Source of the DNA: Lachnospiraceae bacterium
Lineage (GTDB): Bacteria > Bacillota > Clostridia > Lachnospirales > Lachnospiraceae
Length of the DNA stretch: 64,000 bases
Direction: 5' to 3'
NCBI GenBank assembly: GCA_009911185.1
Contig: QXWW01000005.1
Location: 90,940-154,939, forward strand
Shown here: positions 19,401 through 29,145 of the stretch, one piece after another
Layout: each line of letters begins with the position of its first letter
Numbering within the stretch: the stretch's first letter is position 1
Translations under genes and position numbers: made by a program
Notes under the pieces: generated by a model
What the model was told of the DNA's origin: nothing
Seen by the model: the letters and a program-made list of their open reading frames with translations, nothing else
The model's database searches: none

Positions 19401-19640
19401 AAGTGGGCATGCCCACTTTAACTCCCCTAACCCCTCATTCTTGAGGGGCTGCACACTTTGACGCGCCGGATGCTTATTGCGCAGCAATAAAATACTTCCT
19501 GCGTCCGTGCGGATTTGTCCTAAGGGGTACCGTGCTTGCACGGGGGATTCCTTAGGACAGTTAGGTTCCGTTTTTTTGTCTTATAGGGAGACACTTTCAC
19601 GCTTTCGCGTGACAAGGTCTTTCCTAATAAGATGAAAAAA
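19401..19640 (-). repeat. Dispersed palindromic element, copy B (full-length type)
   Basis: Lies between the T-box terminator and ileS. The core palindrome is at about 19571-19640 (inner hairpin TTTCACGC-TTTC-GCGTGA). The extension holds ATTGCGCAGCAAT and CCCCTCATTCTTGAGGGG hairpins, ending in AAGTGGGCATGCCCACTT. This copy also carries an extra nested palindrome (19516-19559). Confidence 0.8.
19516..19559. repeat. Nested palindrome inside repeat copy B
   Basis: TGTCCTAAGG and CCTTAGGACA form perfect 10-bp outer arms around an inner CCGTGC-TT-GCACGG hairpin. The other copies lack it, so it may be a secondary insertion. Confidence 0.65.
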
Positions 19641-19930
19641 GAAGACTCCGTCCTGTAAAAGGACGAAGCCCGCATATGCTCGTTTACCACCTGTTACTCT
19701 GTACTTTGACATACTGCGTCTTCACATAAGGGCAGCGTCAGCATACATGATTCCCGTAACGGCGGAATATTCCGTCCCGGCCTACTCTTTTTGCATGGAA
19801 ATCTGCAAAATGTTCAGCGGGCAACTTGGAAGTGATATTCGGGCAGCTTCTACTTGTACCGGCTCCCACCCTCCCGGTTCGCTGTAACGTTGGATCTGCT
19901 GTCTTACTGTCTTCGTCATAGTCTTTTCAT
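19641..19930 (-). ncRNA. T-box leader (tRNA-Ile-sensing) of ileS
   Basis: Read on the minus strand, the leader ends in a T-box-like sequence AACAGGTGGTAAACG (complement of about 19682-19697). The TGGT there can pair with the 3' end of uncharged tRNA. It is followed by a terminator stem GGCTTCGTCCT/AGGACGGAGTC (19644-19670) with TTCTTTTTTC. A candidate specifier codon ATC (complement of 19834-19836, in GAATATCACTTCC) matches isoleucine and the downstream gene. The exact stem I fold was not computed. Confidence 0.85.
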
Positions 19931-19941
19931 ATTTCTGCTAT

Positions 19942-19984
19942 ATTATAAAGCCTGCCATCTGATTTTGTCAAGAGATGGCAGGCT
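19942..19984 (-). promoter_or_regulatory. Promoter of the ileS T-box nested in the upstream terminator
   Basis: On the minus strand the hairpin AGCCTGCCATCT/AGATGGCAGGCT (19973-19984 and 19949-19960) terminates the LRR gene. Its loop contains TTGACA (19966-19971), and an 18-base spacer then leads to TATAAT (19942-19947) directly after the stem. The hairpin also has a good T-tract in the plus direction. Confidence 0.75.
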
Positions 19985-19995
19985 TTTTCCGCAAG

Positions 19996-22900
19996 TTACT
20001 TCACCGTTATCTTTAGTCTCGCTTTCTTATTGTTAAATGTTTTTACTGTAATAACCGCCTTACCCCTCTTTTTCGCCGTTATCTTCCCCGTCGAAGATAC
20101 GGACGCTACCGCTTTTTTACTGGAAGAGTATGTGATCTTACGGCTTGCCGTATTATCAGGCAGTTTTATCTTGATCTGGAATGTTTTACCCTTTTTCAAT
20201 GTCTTTTTAGAAGCATTCAGCGTAATCTTTGCCGGCGCTTTTCTCACTTTCACCAGGATCTTTGCATATTTGCCGTTCGCAGCTCTGACGGTGATCCTGC
20301 TGGTTCCAACCTTTTTCGCCTTAATCTTCCCTTTCGCACTGACTGTCACCTTGTTATTAGAGGTTTCATAAGACAATGTCCGGTTGGTGGCATCCTGCGG
20401 CAAAACAGACGCTCCCAGCGCACAGGTTTCTCCTGCTCCCATTATCAGCTTTTTCACCGGAACTTTTACTTCCTTCACCGCAATTTCCTTCTTAACCGTC
20501 ACCTGCAGCTCCGCCTTCCTGCCATTAAACGTCTCTACCGTAATCACGGCTTTCCCCTCTTTTGCCGCCGTCACTTTTCCTTCTCCGGAAACTGCGGCCA
20601 CAGATTCATCGCTTGAAGAATATGTAATCCGATTGCTGGCCGTGTCCGCAGGCAGATTTACCTCTATCTGGAAGCATTCTTTCGGATTTAATTTTTTCTC
20701 CCTGGCATTTAAAGTAAACATATCCGGCGCTTTCTTCACAGTCACCGTAACCATTTCCTGCTTCCCATTGGCAGCCTTTACAAGGACGTATGAAGTACCC
20801 GGCTTCTTCGCAGTTATGATTCCCTCCCGCGAAACTTCCACTTTGTCATTCATCGCCTGAAATACAAGCGTCTTATCCGTAGCATTGTGCGGCAGTACAG
20901 ATACTGTCAGAGGATAAGATTCGCCCGCCCCCAGAGTCAGATTTTTTTTGTCTATATTGATTTTTATCACAGCAATATCCGGCTTCTTATCCGGTTCTTC
21001 CGGATCCGGTTTCGGCTCTTCCGGGTCTGGTTCCTCCGGACCTGGCTTCGGCTCTTCCGGGTCGGGTTCCTCCGGGCCTGGTTTCGGCTCTTCCGGATCG
21101 GGTTCCTCCGGACCTGGTTTCGGCTCTTCTGGATCGGGTTCCTCCGGACTGGTAAGAGAAACGATACACTCTCCCAATTTGAAAGTAAAGCTGTCCCCCT
21201 CTTGCGGGACAATCTCAATTTCACAGGTTAATTCCATTTCCCCTTCCTGCTCTGCAAAAGAAGTTTCCAGTTCTTCCAGAGACATTGTAATATAATTCCG
21301 TCCCGGATTCAAAACGGCATTCTGCGTATAAGAAGCAATTTTCTCTCCGCCATGGCCAACGAAGGAAGCTGTCAAGGCGGCATTTTTCGGCGTTCTGTCC
21401 CCGGAAATTATCGCAAAACTTATCGTTCCATTAAGTTTGTTTTTTGCATCACAGTTTACATTAATTTCGCTGTCTTTGGCTTTAAATGGATTTTCCTCCT
21501 TGGAGACTGCAAAAGAAGCTGCTGCTTTCCCGTCTGCCAGTTCCAGCTCCTGTCCATCCACAGATATCTTCTCCTGCTTTGACGCCTGAATCGCAATCGT
21601 ATCATCACCCGTTACAGTTACTGCGGCGTTGCTTCCCTCAATTTCTATCGTCCGCTCCATTCCTTCTTCATTCATCAACGTAAACTGCGCCGTTTCCTCT
21701 TCTGTGGATTCCGATTTCAAAACCAGCTCCACCTTTTCCTCTTCCGTCTCTGGCTGAATTACTTCCAATACTGCATGTTCATCTGAAGAAGTAATTTCCG
21801 CAAAGTTTTCTTCTGATGCGACATAAAAAGTAATCGCATCCTCTGCGCTGTCAGAACTCTCCTGCCCTGCTGCAAGCTGGTAGCTGCCTTTTGGCAGGAC
21901 GAAACTGCGGATTCCTGAAAAAACGTCTTCCTGTTCTGTCTCAAACAGTTTCTGTTCATAGGCGCCTTCTATTTCCTCTATGCCTTTTCCATCTTTATTC
22001 TCCACGGTTGCATCTTTTTTATCAATGGAGAGATAAAGAGATTCTTCCGCCGTTTCACTTTGAAGCTCCACGCCCGACATTGCAGCGGCAACTACTGAAT
22101 AATTCAGATAAGACGCGTAACTGTAAAACTTATAAGAAATTTCACTGAAATCTTTTTTTATGGTAAGCGTCTGCATTGCTGAAGGCTGATTGGGATCATA
22201 AACTTTCATCTCAAAATCACCATTCTCCACCTGCTCCACAGAAACAGGAATTACCACATGCGCTGCATAGGCAGAATATACGACCATTAAAATAGGTTCT
22301 GCCTGTGAATCCACATAAAGACCGCCGGAACGCTCAAATTCTTCTACTTTCAGAATCATTTCCAGATATTTTCCCCGGTTCCTGCTTAACAGACCGCCGC
22401 AGCCGCCAATGGCGCCTTTACACTGTGAAATCTGGTAAGCCTCAATCAGCTTTGTCAAAGCGGCGTCTTTATGTCCAGGCGCCGCCAGGTCATAAAGATT
22501 TTTTGCATTGGCATCATAATCTGCCACCTGGAAATTCTGATTTTCATAAAATTCCAGAGTGGTTCCAGCCATTCCATAACAGGAGCCGTTCCAATTCCCG
22601 TCCACAGCATAATAGTAGCTGCCAGAAATAATACTATTCAGAATATCCACATACCGTTGCCTTGGAATACGGTAATTCGCGGGATAACCAAAGGAAGCTG
22701 CGCTGTTGTTAAAGGAATAGTGATCTCTTCTCTCCGTATAGAATCTGTCCAGACCCATTAGCGGAATCCCATTCCAGGAATCACCCAGACGGGCCCATTC
22801 ATTCCAAAACTTACGATAGCAAATTGTAAGTTTGCCGCATTCCTGGAAACTGTCTTCTGCCCAGTTTTCCGGGATTCCTCCATAAAAATAAACTTTTTCC

Positions 22901-25011
22901 AACGCTGCATTGCCCTGAAATGCCTGGGCCTCAATCGTATGTACATTGACAGGAAGATTGATCGTACGAAGCCCGCTTTCCATAAAAGCTTCTGATTTTA
23001 TTACAGACACGCTTTCTGGCACCAAAAATTCCGCCATGGATGCGCAGCCTGCAAAAACTCTTTCTTCTAATGTCTGCATCTGGTTGCCCAGCACTACCGT
23101 TGTCAGGGATGCGCAGCCCTCAAATCCGCCCGCTCCAATGGAAGATATCTCTTTGAGTACAAGCTCTCCCTGTATGGAACCGTCATTTTGAAACGCCCCT
23201 GCTTCTATGGTTTCCGTTCCCTCCACATCTATAAACAATAGTTTTCCGCAATCTGCAAAAGCATATGCCCCGACTCTCTTTAAGCCTGCCGTTTCAAAAC
23301 GAAGCAGCTTCTTTGCACCATAAAAAGCATACGCTCCGATTTCTGTGATTCCCTCTGACTCAATCGTCTGTATCATGTCCATATACGCATTCCAGGGCGC
23401 CGGATCTTCCTGCGTAAAATCCGGTATCTTTCCTGACCCGGTAAACTGTATGCGTCCAATGTCTCCCTGATACTTCCAGGAGATTCCCTCGAAACTGCCC
23501 TCGTCGAGCACAGGATTATCCGGATCCCAAAGCACCAGATTATAAGATTGCCAATTGGAACTGTCAAAACCGCTGGCAGAAGCGGTATAATAAATCAGCA
23601 GCTTCTTTCCATTTTCTCTTATGCTCTCAAAAGCTAACTGGGGCGCATTTCCCTGAAAATAAATAGCATTTAAATTATAATTCCAGCGAAGCGATCCCTG
23701 ACCAAGACGGACAAGGTTTTTGGGCATATACAATTCTTTCAGCGCATTCGCCTTTTCGATACAATAATTTGCCAGACTCTCCACGGTATCCAGGACATGA
23801 TATTCATGATCCGGTTTTGCCGCTGGATAGAAATAGAAAATCGTATGTTCCCTATTATAAACCACATTGTCTATGGCTTCCAGATACGGGTTTTCTTCCG
23901 AGATAATCACAGTTGCCAGTTTCGTACAATTCCCAAAAATTGCTCCCGGCATGGCTCTTAATCCCTTGCCCACAGTTACTTTCGTTATTCCGCAGCCCCA
24001 AAACCCCTCGTCTGCTATGGTTTCCACACCATCCGGGATACTGAGTTCTCTCAGGCTCTGGCAGGATGAAAACGCGCTGGCCTTAATCTCCTTTAACGTA
24101 GAGGGCAGGGAAAGACTTGTAAGATAGTGCGCATAGGCAAACGCCCATTCATCAACGATCTGCGTCCCCTCCTGAATCTGGACTGCAGTTGAAGGTGAAG
24201 CCACCGCATAGGCAATTGCCCTGTATGGCTTTCCCTCCTTCAATTCGTATAAAACATTGTCCACAACCTGAAAATTCACATTTCCTTCCGCACACTGAAG
24301 GCTCTGCAGGGTCTTGGTTCCCCTTAGAAAAGCGCCTGGCACGACAGACATATTCCTTGAAATTGTCAGACTGGTAATGGCTGTCTTCCGGAAACACTCT
24401 ATCCCCAAAGAGGTAAGGCTGTCAGGAAGCGGGATATCGCTCAGCTTCTCACAATCTGCAAATGCATACTCTCCGATACTTTCCAATCCTTCCTGAAATT
24501 GGACGGAAACCAGTGACACGTCATCATAAAATGCGGTATCTCCAATAGTTTTTAAGCCTGTGCCGCAGACTAGCGTCTCCAACAGGCTGCAGGAGCCAAA
24601 AGCCGATTCTCCAATCTCCGTAATACTGTCCGGCAGCGTAATGGATTTTAAACTGACACAATAATAAAAAGCACAGCGCGGGATACAGGTAATTCCTTCT
24701 GCTATGGACACAGAAGTAATCGTTTTGTGATACCCATTCAAATACCAGGGCGGCGCAACATCCTCACCAAAATCCATCTCTCCTGTTCCCGTCAGGATCA
24801 GTTTATACGGCGTGCCCTCTTCTAAATCCCACTCAGCCTCCGTATCTTCTGTCACCTCCCATTGGACATTTTCTCCGCACATTCCGGAAACAGGCTTCTC
24901 CTCCACTTCCTGCGCGAAGCTGACAGAGACCTGGGAAAATTGCGGGGAAACCAAGCCAAATACCAGGAGCGGAATTAAAAACAGACTGATATTTTTTCGA
25001 AGTTTCTTCAT
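19996..25011 (-). CDS. Giant secreted surface protein: BspA-type leucine-rich repeats, cysteine-protease-like domain, Big_2 Ig-like domains
   Basis: 1671 residues. A signal peptide (about residues 1-34) is followed by BspA/LRR_5 repeats (about 80-740, e.g. ITEIGESAFGSCSLLETL). Residues about 755-960 resemble a papain/C39-like peptidase: Cys811 in NGSCYGMAG, His918 in AAHVVIPV and Asp939 in KVYDPNQP occur in the right order and spacing. Next come a variable region, a Pro/Glu repeat (about 1288-1340) and four Ig-like Big_2 domains with YSSSDESVAAVSGEGKVTA-type cores. There is no LPXTG sorting motif; it ends in KITVK. It probably acts at the cell surface in adhesion or processing. Protease activity is an inference. 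It has a strong ribosome site (AAGGAAGGAGGG). Confidence 0.88.
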   Translation of the reverse strand: MKKLRKNISLFLIPLLVFGLVSPQFSQVSVSFAQEVEEKPVSGMCGENVQWEVTEDTEAEWDLEEGTPYKLILTGTGEMDFGEDVAPPWYLNGYHKTITSVSIAEGITCIPRCAFYYCVSLKSITLPDSITEIGESAFGSCSLLETLVCGTGLKTIGDTAFYDDVSLVSVQFQEGLESIGEYAFADCEKLSDIPLPDSLTSLGIECFRKTAITSLTISRNMSVVPGAFLRGTKTLQSLQCAEGNVNFQVVDNVLYELKEGKPYRAIAYAVASPSTAVQIQEGTQIVDEWAFAYAHYLTSLSLPSTLKEIKASAFSSCQSLRELSIPDGVETIADEGFWGCGITKVTVGKGLRAMPGAIFGNCTKLATVIISEENPYLEAIDNVVYNREHTIFYFYPAAKPDHEYHVLDTVESLANYCIEKANALKELYMPKNLVRLGQGSLRWNYNLNAIYFQGNAPQLAFESIRENGKKLLIYYTASASGFDSSNWQSYNLVLWDPDNPVLDEGSFEGISWKYQGDIGRIQFTGSGKIPDFTQEDPAPWNAYMDMIQTIESEGITEIGAYAFYGAKKLLRFETAGLKRVGAYAFADCGKLLFIDVEGTETIEAGAFQNDGSIQGELVLKEISSIGAGGFEGCASLTTVVLGNQMQTLEERVFAGCASMAEFLVPESVSVIKSEAFMESGLRTINLPVNVHTIEAQAFQGNAALEKVYFYGGIPENWAEDSFQECGKLTICYRKFWNEWARLGDSWNGIPLMGLDRFYTERRDHYSFNNSAASFGYPANYRIPRQRYVDILNSIISGSYYYAVDGNWNGSCYGMAGTTLEFYENQNFQVADYDANAKNLYDLAAPGHKDAALTKLIEAYQISQCKGAIGGCGGLLSRNRGKYLEMILKVEEFERSGGLYVDSQAEPILMVVYSAYAAHVVIPVSVEQVENGDFEMKVYDPNQPSAMQTLTIKKDFSEISYKFYSYASYLNYSVVAAAMSGVELQSETAEESLYLSIDKKDATVENKDGKGIEEIEGAYEQKLFETEQEDVFSGIRSFVLPKGSYQLAAGQESSDSAEDAITFYVASEENFAEITSSDEHAVLEVIQPETEEEKVELVLKSESTEEETAQFTLMNEEGMERTIEIEGSNAAVTVTGDDTIAIQASKQEKISVDGQELELADGKAAASFAVSKEENPFKAKDSEINVNCDAKNKLNGTISFAIISGDRTPKNAALTASFVGHGGEKIASYTQNAVLNPGRNYITMSLEELETSFAEQEGEMELTCEIEIVPQEGDSFTFKLGECIVSLTSPEEPDPEEPKPGPEEPDPEEPKPGPEEPDPEEPKPGPEEPDPEEPKPDPEEPDKKPDIAVIKINIDKKNLTLGAGESYPLTVSVLPHNATDKTLVFQAMNDKVEVSREGIITAKKPGTSYVLVKAANGKQEMVTVTVKKAPDMFTLNAREKKLNPKECFQIEVNLPADTASNRITYSSSDESVAAVSGEGKVTAAKEGKAVITVETFNGRKAELQVTVKKEIAVKEVKVPVKKLIMGAGETCALGASVLPQDATNRTLSYETSNNKVTVSAKGKIKAKKVGTSRITVRAANGKYAKILVKVRKAPAKITLNASKKTLKKGKTFQIKIKLPDNTASRKITYSSSKKAVASVSSTGKITAKKRGKAVITVKTFNNKKARLKITVK
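20989..21150 (-). repeat. In-frame tandem repeat coding PEEPDPEEPKPG
   Basis: About four copies of a 36-bp unit within the LRR/Big_2 gene, encoding a stiff acidic proline-rich spacer. Such repeats can change copy number by slippage without shifting frame. Confidence 0.85.
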
Positions 25012-25048
25012 AAACCCTCCTTCCTTATTGAAACAAATTCCATATGGC

Positions 25049-25678
25049 TTACATATGATGTCTGTAATTCATATACTGCAGTTCCCGCATAATATCGTAA
25101 TATGCCGGAGAGTTCTGAACAAAGACTCCCACTATCGTAAGAATCAGCAGTAAAATCAAAGCTATTGCAGAACACACAATACCGGCAACCGCCATACCTT
25201 TGGCCGTTCCTTTGCCAATCTGCAGGATACCCAATACAATCGAAACAATCGCCAGCGGAATACAGGTGCACCACAGGCAACAGGTAATCAGTGCAAGAAT
25301 ACCGCAAATCATAGAAGCAATGCCGAACCCGCCGCTTTCTGCAGAAACGGTGCTCTGACTCTCCTGCTGAAATATTGGTTCTGCATAACCAGACGTCTGT
25401 GTATACTGGTTCTGCCCTCCATACGGCGGTTGGACATAACCCGGCGGTTGGGACTGTCCTCCATTCGGAAGCTGCTGGTGTTCGCTTTGCTGCGGCTGCC
25501 CTTCGTATGGCTGCCGACCTTCATATGACTGCCGGGCCTGTTCTCCATTCTGAGGTTGCTGGTTCTTATCCAGGCTCACCGGCCCATCGCCATTATTTAC
25601 CTGCGGGCCATAAGGAGACTGATTGCCCGGCTGGCCGGGGCTGGAATTGCCTTCAAATACATTGTTTTCATCATTCAT
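25049..25678 (-). CDS. Small membrane protein with Gln/Pro-rich N-terminus (DUF4190-like)
   Basis: 209 residues. Residues 1-95 are a low-complexity Q/P/G/Y-rich cytoplasmic tail (e.g. GQPQQSEHQQLPNGGQSQ). Residues about 110-190 form two hydrophobic helices with the DUF4190 look (GFGIASMICGILALITCCLW, GMAVAGIVCSAIALILLLIL). The function is unknown; such proteins often sit near surface-protein or secretion genes. It starts 37 bases upstream of the LRR gene start codon, on the same strand, so the two may share a transcript. The ribosome site is CAGGAGG. Confidence 0.75.
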   Translation of the reverse strand: MNDENNVFEGNSSPGQPGNQSPYGPQVNNGDGPVSLDKNQQPQNGEQARQSYEGRQPYEGQPQQSEHQQLPNGGQSQPPGYVQPPYGGQNQYTQTSGYAEPIFQQESQSTVSAESGGFGIASMICGILALITCCLWCTCIPLAIVSIVLGILQIGKGTAKGMAVAGIVCSAIALILLLILTIVGVFVQNSPAYYDIMRELQYMNYRHHM

Positions 25679-25779
25679 GCAAAAATCCTCCTGTACTTCC
25701 TAAACTAAAATTATCATTGTTACAGAGCGCTTATTTCATATAAAATATTACTTTTATTATATCAAAATCATCAAATATA

Positions 25780-26259
25780 TCAACGCCTTTTCCCGGTTTT
25801 CCTGTACAAAAATCCCTGACATAAGAAAAGAAAGAACACCGTCCCCAAAATTCCCCCTGCGGTATCTATGCACACATCCGTAAGCCTTCCAGCCCTTCCC
25901 GGCACAAACAACTGGTGAATTTCATCAGAAGCCGCATAACACGCCGTAAGCCCCAATGACAGCAGCGCCATTTTGCTTCTGTTAACACCGTAACAACTCA
26001 AATGAACGCACAGAAGGAACGCCAGGAACGCATATTCCCCCATGTGCGCCCCTTTGCGAATGATCAACTGCATAGCCTGCGCCTGCGCCGTTAATTCTTC
26101 TTTTGTCTTTTGCCGTCCGGATAACCGGCTCTGCCATTCTGCAATTTTATACGACACAGACTGGCTCGTCTTAGAAGACTGCCGTGCAGGCTGCGCAGAA
26201 AACGCAAATATAACAGCCATCCAGACAATTACGATGATACCTGTAATTCTTTTTCGCAT
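25780..26259 (-). CDS. VanZ-family membrane protein
   Basis: About 159 residues with four predicted helices. VanZ family landmarks are the first helix IVIVWMAVIFAFSAQPA, RKGAHMGEYAFLAFLL, and ASDEIHQLFVPGRAGRLTDV followed by a DTAGGILG helix. VanZ of enterococci gives low-level teicoplanin resistance by an unknown mechanism, and most relatives are uncharacterised. Two starts are possible: 26259 (GAGG close upstream, preferred) or 26277 (six residues longer, no ribosome site). It is a monocistronic gene divergent from typA. Confidence 0.85.
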   Translation of the reverse strand: MRKRITGIIVIVWMAVIFAFSAQPARQSSKTSQSVSYKIAEWQSRLSGRQKTKEELTAQAQAMQLIIRKGAHMGEYAFLAFLLCVHLSCYGVNRSKMALLSLGLTACYAASDEIHQLFVPGRAGRLTDVCIDTAGGILGTVFFLFLCQGFLYRKTGKRR

Positions 26260-26438
26260 ATTTCCTCGATTCTTCAAATTTTAACGGCAAAAGCCGTTCT
26301 ATTTTGGCAATGAAATATCAGTTCCTCTTCTCATGCCAGATTATATCACATTTCACAAAACATATCCACATTTTTCCGAACTTTTGTTTGTATGAAATGG
26401 CGTATCCCATGCTCAATCACAAAAATCCAACATATAAC

Positions 26439-26467
26439 TTGCCAAATTCCCAGATGGGCGGTATAAT
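26439..26467 (+). promoter_or_regulatory. typA promoter
   Basis: TTGCCA (26439-26444), a 17-base spacer and TATAAT (26462-26467), about 50 bases before the start codon. Confidence 0.75.
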
Positions 26468-26517
26468 ACTAATAATTTTTTGCAATTTACCCAATTTGAG
26501 AAAGAAGGATTATTTTT

Positions 26518-28347
26518 ATGAACATGAAACGTGAGGATATTCGTAATATCGCCATCATCGCCCATGTAGACCATGGCAAGACCACCCTGGTGGACGAGCT
26601 GCTGAAACAAAGCGGCGTGTTTCGTGCCAACCAGGAAGTACAGGAACGTGTTATGGATTCCAATGATATTGAGCGCGAGCGGGGAATTACCATTCTCTCT
26701 AAAAATACCGCCGTTTTTTATAAGGATACAAAAATCAACATTATTGATACTCCCGGACATGCCGATTTCGGCGGTGAAGTGGAACGCGTCCTGAAAATGG
26801 TAAACGGTGTGGTTCTGGTTGTGGACGCGTTCGAGGGCGCCATGCCCCAGACCAAATTTGTTCTGATGAAAGCCCTTGCCCTGGATCTTCCGGTTATTGT
26901 CTGCATCAACAAAATTGACCGTCCCGAAGCACGCCCTGACGAAGTGATCGACGAAGTTCTGGAACTGTTTATGGATCTGGACGCCTCCGACGAACAGCTT
27001 GACTGCCCCTTCCTCTACGCCTCTGCGCGGGACGGCTATGCCGTCAAAGACTTAAATGACGAAAAGAAAGACATGACCGCCCTTTTTGAGACGATTTTGG
27101 AATATATTCCCGCACCGGAAGGAGATCCTAACGCCAACACCCAGGTATTGATCAGTACCATTGACTATAACGAGTACGTTGGACGTATCGGCGTCGGCAA
27201 GGTAGACAATGGCTGCCTGAAAATTAATCAGGACGCCGTTGTGGTAAATCACCATGAACCGGACAAGCGGCAGAAAGTGCGTATCAGCAAATTGTACGAA
27301 TTTGACGGACTGAACAAAGTGGATGTCACGGAGGCAAAAATCGGGTCTATCGTCGCCATTTCCGGCATTGCCGACATCCATATCGGAGACACGATCTGCG
27401 CACCGGAACAACCGCAGGCAATAGATTTCCAGAAAATTTCAGAGCCTACCATTTCTATGAATTTTATTGTAAACGACAGCCCACTTGCCGGACAAGAAGG
27501 AAAATTTGTCACTTCAAGACACATCCGCGACCGCCTGTTCCGGGAGTTGAATACCGACGTATCGCTGCGAGTGGAAGAAACAGACAGCCCAGACAGCTTA
27601 AAAGTCTCTGGCAGAGGCGAACTTCATTTATCTGTATTGATTGAAAATATGCGGCGGGAAGGATATGAGTTTGCCGTCAGCAAGGCTGAAGTGTTGTATC
27701 ATAAAGACGAAAACGGCAAAGAACTGGAGCCTATGGAACTCGCCTATGTGGATGTACCGGATGAGTTTACAGGAGCTGTGATTGAGAAGTTAAGCCAGCG
27801 CAAAGGCGAACTGCGCAATATGGGTCCTATCAGCGGCGGCTATACCCGACTGGAATTTCATATTCCATCCCGCGGGCTGATCGGCTACCGAAGTGAATTT
27901 ATGACCGATACAAAAGGAAACGGCATTATCAATACCATTTTTAACGGTTATGAATCTTACAAGGGAGACATTTCCTACCGCAAACAGGGTTCCCTGATTG
28001 CCTTTGAATCCGGGGAATCCGTTACTTACGGACTGTTCAGCGCGCAGGATCGCGGCACGCTGTTTATTGGGGCAGGAGAAAAGGTTTACTCTGGCATGGT
28101 GATCGGACAGAGTGCGAAACCAGAAGACATTGAAATCAATGTCTGCAAGAAAAAGCACCTTACCAATACACGTTCTTCCAGCGCCGACGAAGCGCTGACT
28201 CTGACGCCGCCAAAAATTCTGAGCCTGGAACAGGCGCTGGAATTTATTGACTCTGATGAACTTTTAGAAGTCACGCCGAAAAACCTGCGCATCCGTAAAC
28301 GGATCTTAGACCCCACCCTGCGCAAACGGGCAAATTATAAAAAATAA
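26518..28347 (+). CDS. typA: Ribosome-binding translational GTPase TypA/BipA
   Basis: 609 residues, full length. It has an EF-G-like G domain with [14 protein letters not shown] (P-loop), RERGITI (switch I), [12 protein letters not shown] (G3) and [10 protein letters not shown] (G4). Domain II, domains III and V and the TypA-specific C-terminal domain follow ([31 protein letters not shown]). It binds the 70S A-site region and supports ribosome assembly and stress growth. The ribosome site AGAAGGA lies 8 bases before the chosen ATG; a second ATG two codons later is possible. Confidence 0.96.
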   Translation: MNMKREDIRNIAIIAHVDHGKTTLVDELLKQSGVFRANQEVQERVMDSNDIERERGITILSKNTAVFYKDTKINIIDTPGHADFGGEVERVLKMVNGVVLVVDAFEGAMPQTKFVLMKALALDLPVIVCINKIDRPEARPDEVIDEVLELFMDLDASDEQLDCPFLYASARDGYAVKDLNDEKKDMTALFETILEYIPAPEGDPNANTQVLISTIDYNEYVGRIGVGKVDNGCLKINQDAVVVNHHEPDKRQKVRISKLYEFDGLNKVDVTEAKIGSIVAISGIADIHIGDTICAPEQPQAIDFQKISEPTISMNFIVNDSPLAGQEGKFVTSRHIRDRLFRELNTDVSLRVEETDSPDSLKVSGRGELHLSVLIENMRREGYEFAVSKAEVLYHKDENGKELEPMELAYVDVPDEFTGAVIEKLSQRKGELRNMGPISGGYTRLEFHIPSRGLIGYRSEFMTDTKGNGIINTIFNGYESYKGDISYRKQGSLIAFESGESVTYGLFSAQDRGTLFIGAGEKVYSGMVIGQSAKPEDIEINVCKKKHLTNTRSSSADEALTLTPPKILSLEQALEFIDSDELLEVTPKNLRIRKRILDPTLRKRANYKK

Positions 28348-28353
28348 AACACA

Positions 28354-28387
28354 AAAAGGATTGGAAACCTTTCTTTCCAATCCTTTT
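28354..28387. terminator. Bidirectional terminator between typA and the RHH gene
   Basis: Perfect 14-bp arms AAAAGGATTGGAAA/TTTCCAATCCTTTT. The A/T tracts at the stem ends serve both strands. Confidence 0.85.
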
Positions 28388-28413
28388 CGCCCAAACTCAT
28401 GTAGTCGAACTTT

Positions 28414-28626
28414 CTATCCCTCGTCTGTATTTTCCGGAATAAATTCCAAATGCTCCAGAGCATAGCGCAGCGCTCTGCACATAAGCTCATTCCTTGACCG
28501 GTCGCTTTTTGCAGATAAAAGATCAAATTCCTCCTGAAGCTCCTTGTCCATTCTAAGCGTCATCACAACTGATTTATCTTCCTTTTTATCTGTCTTCTTT
28601 GGTCTAACTACAAATTTGTCTTCCAT
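28414..28626 (-). CDS. Ribbon-helix-helix (Arc/CopG-like) DNA-binding protein
   Basis: 70 residues. After a basic start, VVMTLRMDKELQEEFDLL gives the beta-strand and first helix, and RSRNELMCRALRYALEHLEF the second helix, the RHH pattern of Arc/CopG repressors and antitoxins. No toxin partner is adjacent on this strand, and the divergent gene at 28748 does not resemble one. The start at 28626 follows AGAGGTGTGGGAAT; an earlier ATG overlaps this ribosome site. Confidence 0.75.
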   Translation of the reverse strand: MEDKFVVRPKKTDKKEDKSVVMTLRMDKELQEEFDLLSAKSDRSRNELMCRALRYALEHLEFIPENTDEG

Positions 28627-28747
28627 ATTCCCACACCTCTGCATTGCTTTTATGTATTCTATTATATTACCTGCTTATTGACATTTATATAACATATATT
28701 TATAATACTTGAATATAATACATATTAATTCACGAAAGGATGATCAA

Positions 28748-29041
28748 ATGAGTACTGTACTTCACCAGCTATACAACGGAAAACTTTGCCCCGCAGAGCA
28801 ATATCAGCCGCTGCAGGACGCCTACCGGGACATGCGCCGGGAACAATGCAGCCACTATACCGATTTCATCAAAGCGCTGGAACAATTAGAACCGCCTTTG
28901 GACAAACGCTTCATTGAGATTATGGATGAACAGCTCGACACAATCCCGATGGATTTTTCTGCTATGTTTATCGATGGATTCTGTTTAGGCGCACAGATGA
29001 TGATAGAAATTCTGGGAAATGACCGCAGCAGGGAAACATAG
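28748..29041 (+). CDS. Small uncharacterised protein (DUF6809-like)
   Basis: 97 residues, cytoplasmic and acidic, mostly helical. The opening STVLHQLYNGKLCPAEQYQP resembles a family of short Clostridia proteins I know as DUF6809; function unknown. The C-terminal half (FSAMFIDGFCLGAQMMIEIL) has the look of a helical packing or dimer interface. The start is chosen from AAAGGA 7 bases upstream; an in-frame ATG at 28709 has no ribosome site. It is divergent from the RHH gene. Confidence 0.65.
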   Translation: MSTVLHQLYNGKLCPAEQYQPLQDAYRDMRREQCSHYTDFIKALEQLEPPLDKRFIEIMDEQLDTIPMDFSAMFIDGFCLGAQMMIEILGNDRSRET

Positions 29042-29145
29042 CACTTCCCGCACGGTAAAAACGGCAGCCCTTCGACTGCCATGAAACAATTACTCTCATG
29101 CACGCATAGGGAGCATAATTTCTCTCGGCCTGCCAGTCATATTCC

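Noticed and set aside
19335..19541. 69-residue N-terminal extension of IleS
   Set aside because: It is the translation of repeat copy B; the start at 19334 has a clear ribosome site and the normal IleS beginning.
20887..21295. Plus-strand Gly/Ser-rich and Phe/Arg-rich frames near 21 kb
   Set aside because: They are antisense readings of the PEEPDPEEPKPG tandem repeat.
28414..29041. The RHH gene and its divergent neighbour as a toxin-antitoxin pair
   Set aside because: They are divergent rather than co-transcribed, and the neighbour resembles an uncharacterised helical family rather than a known toxin.
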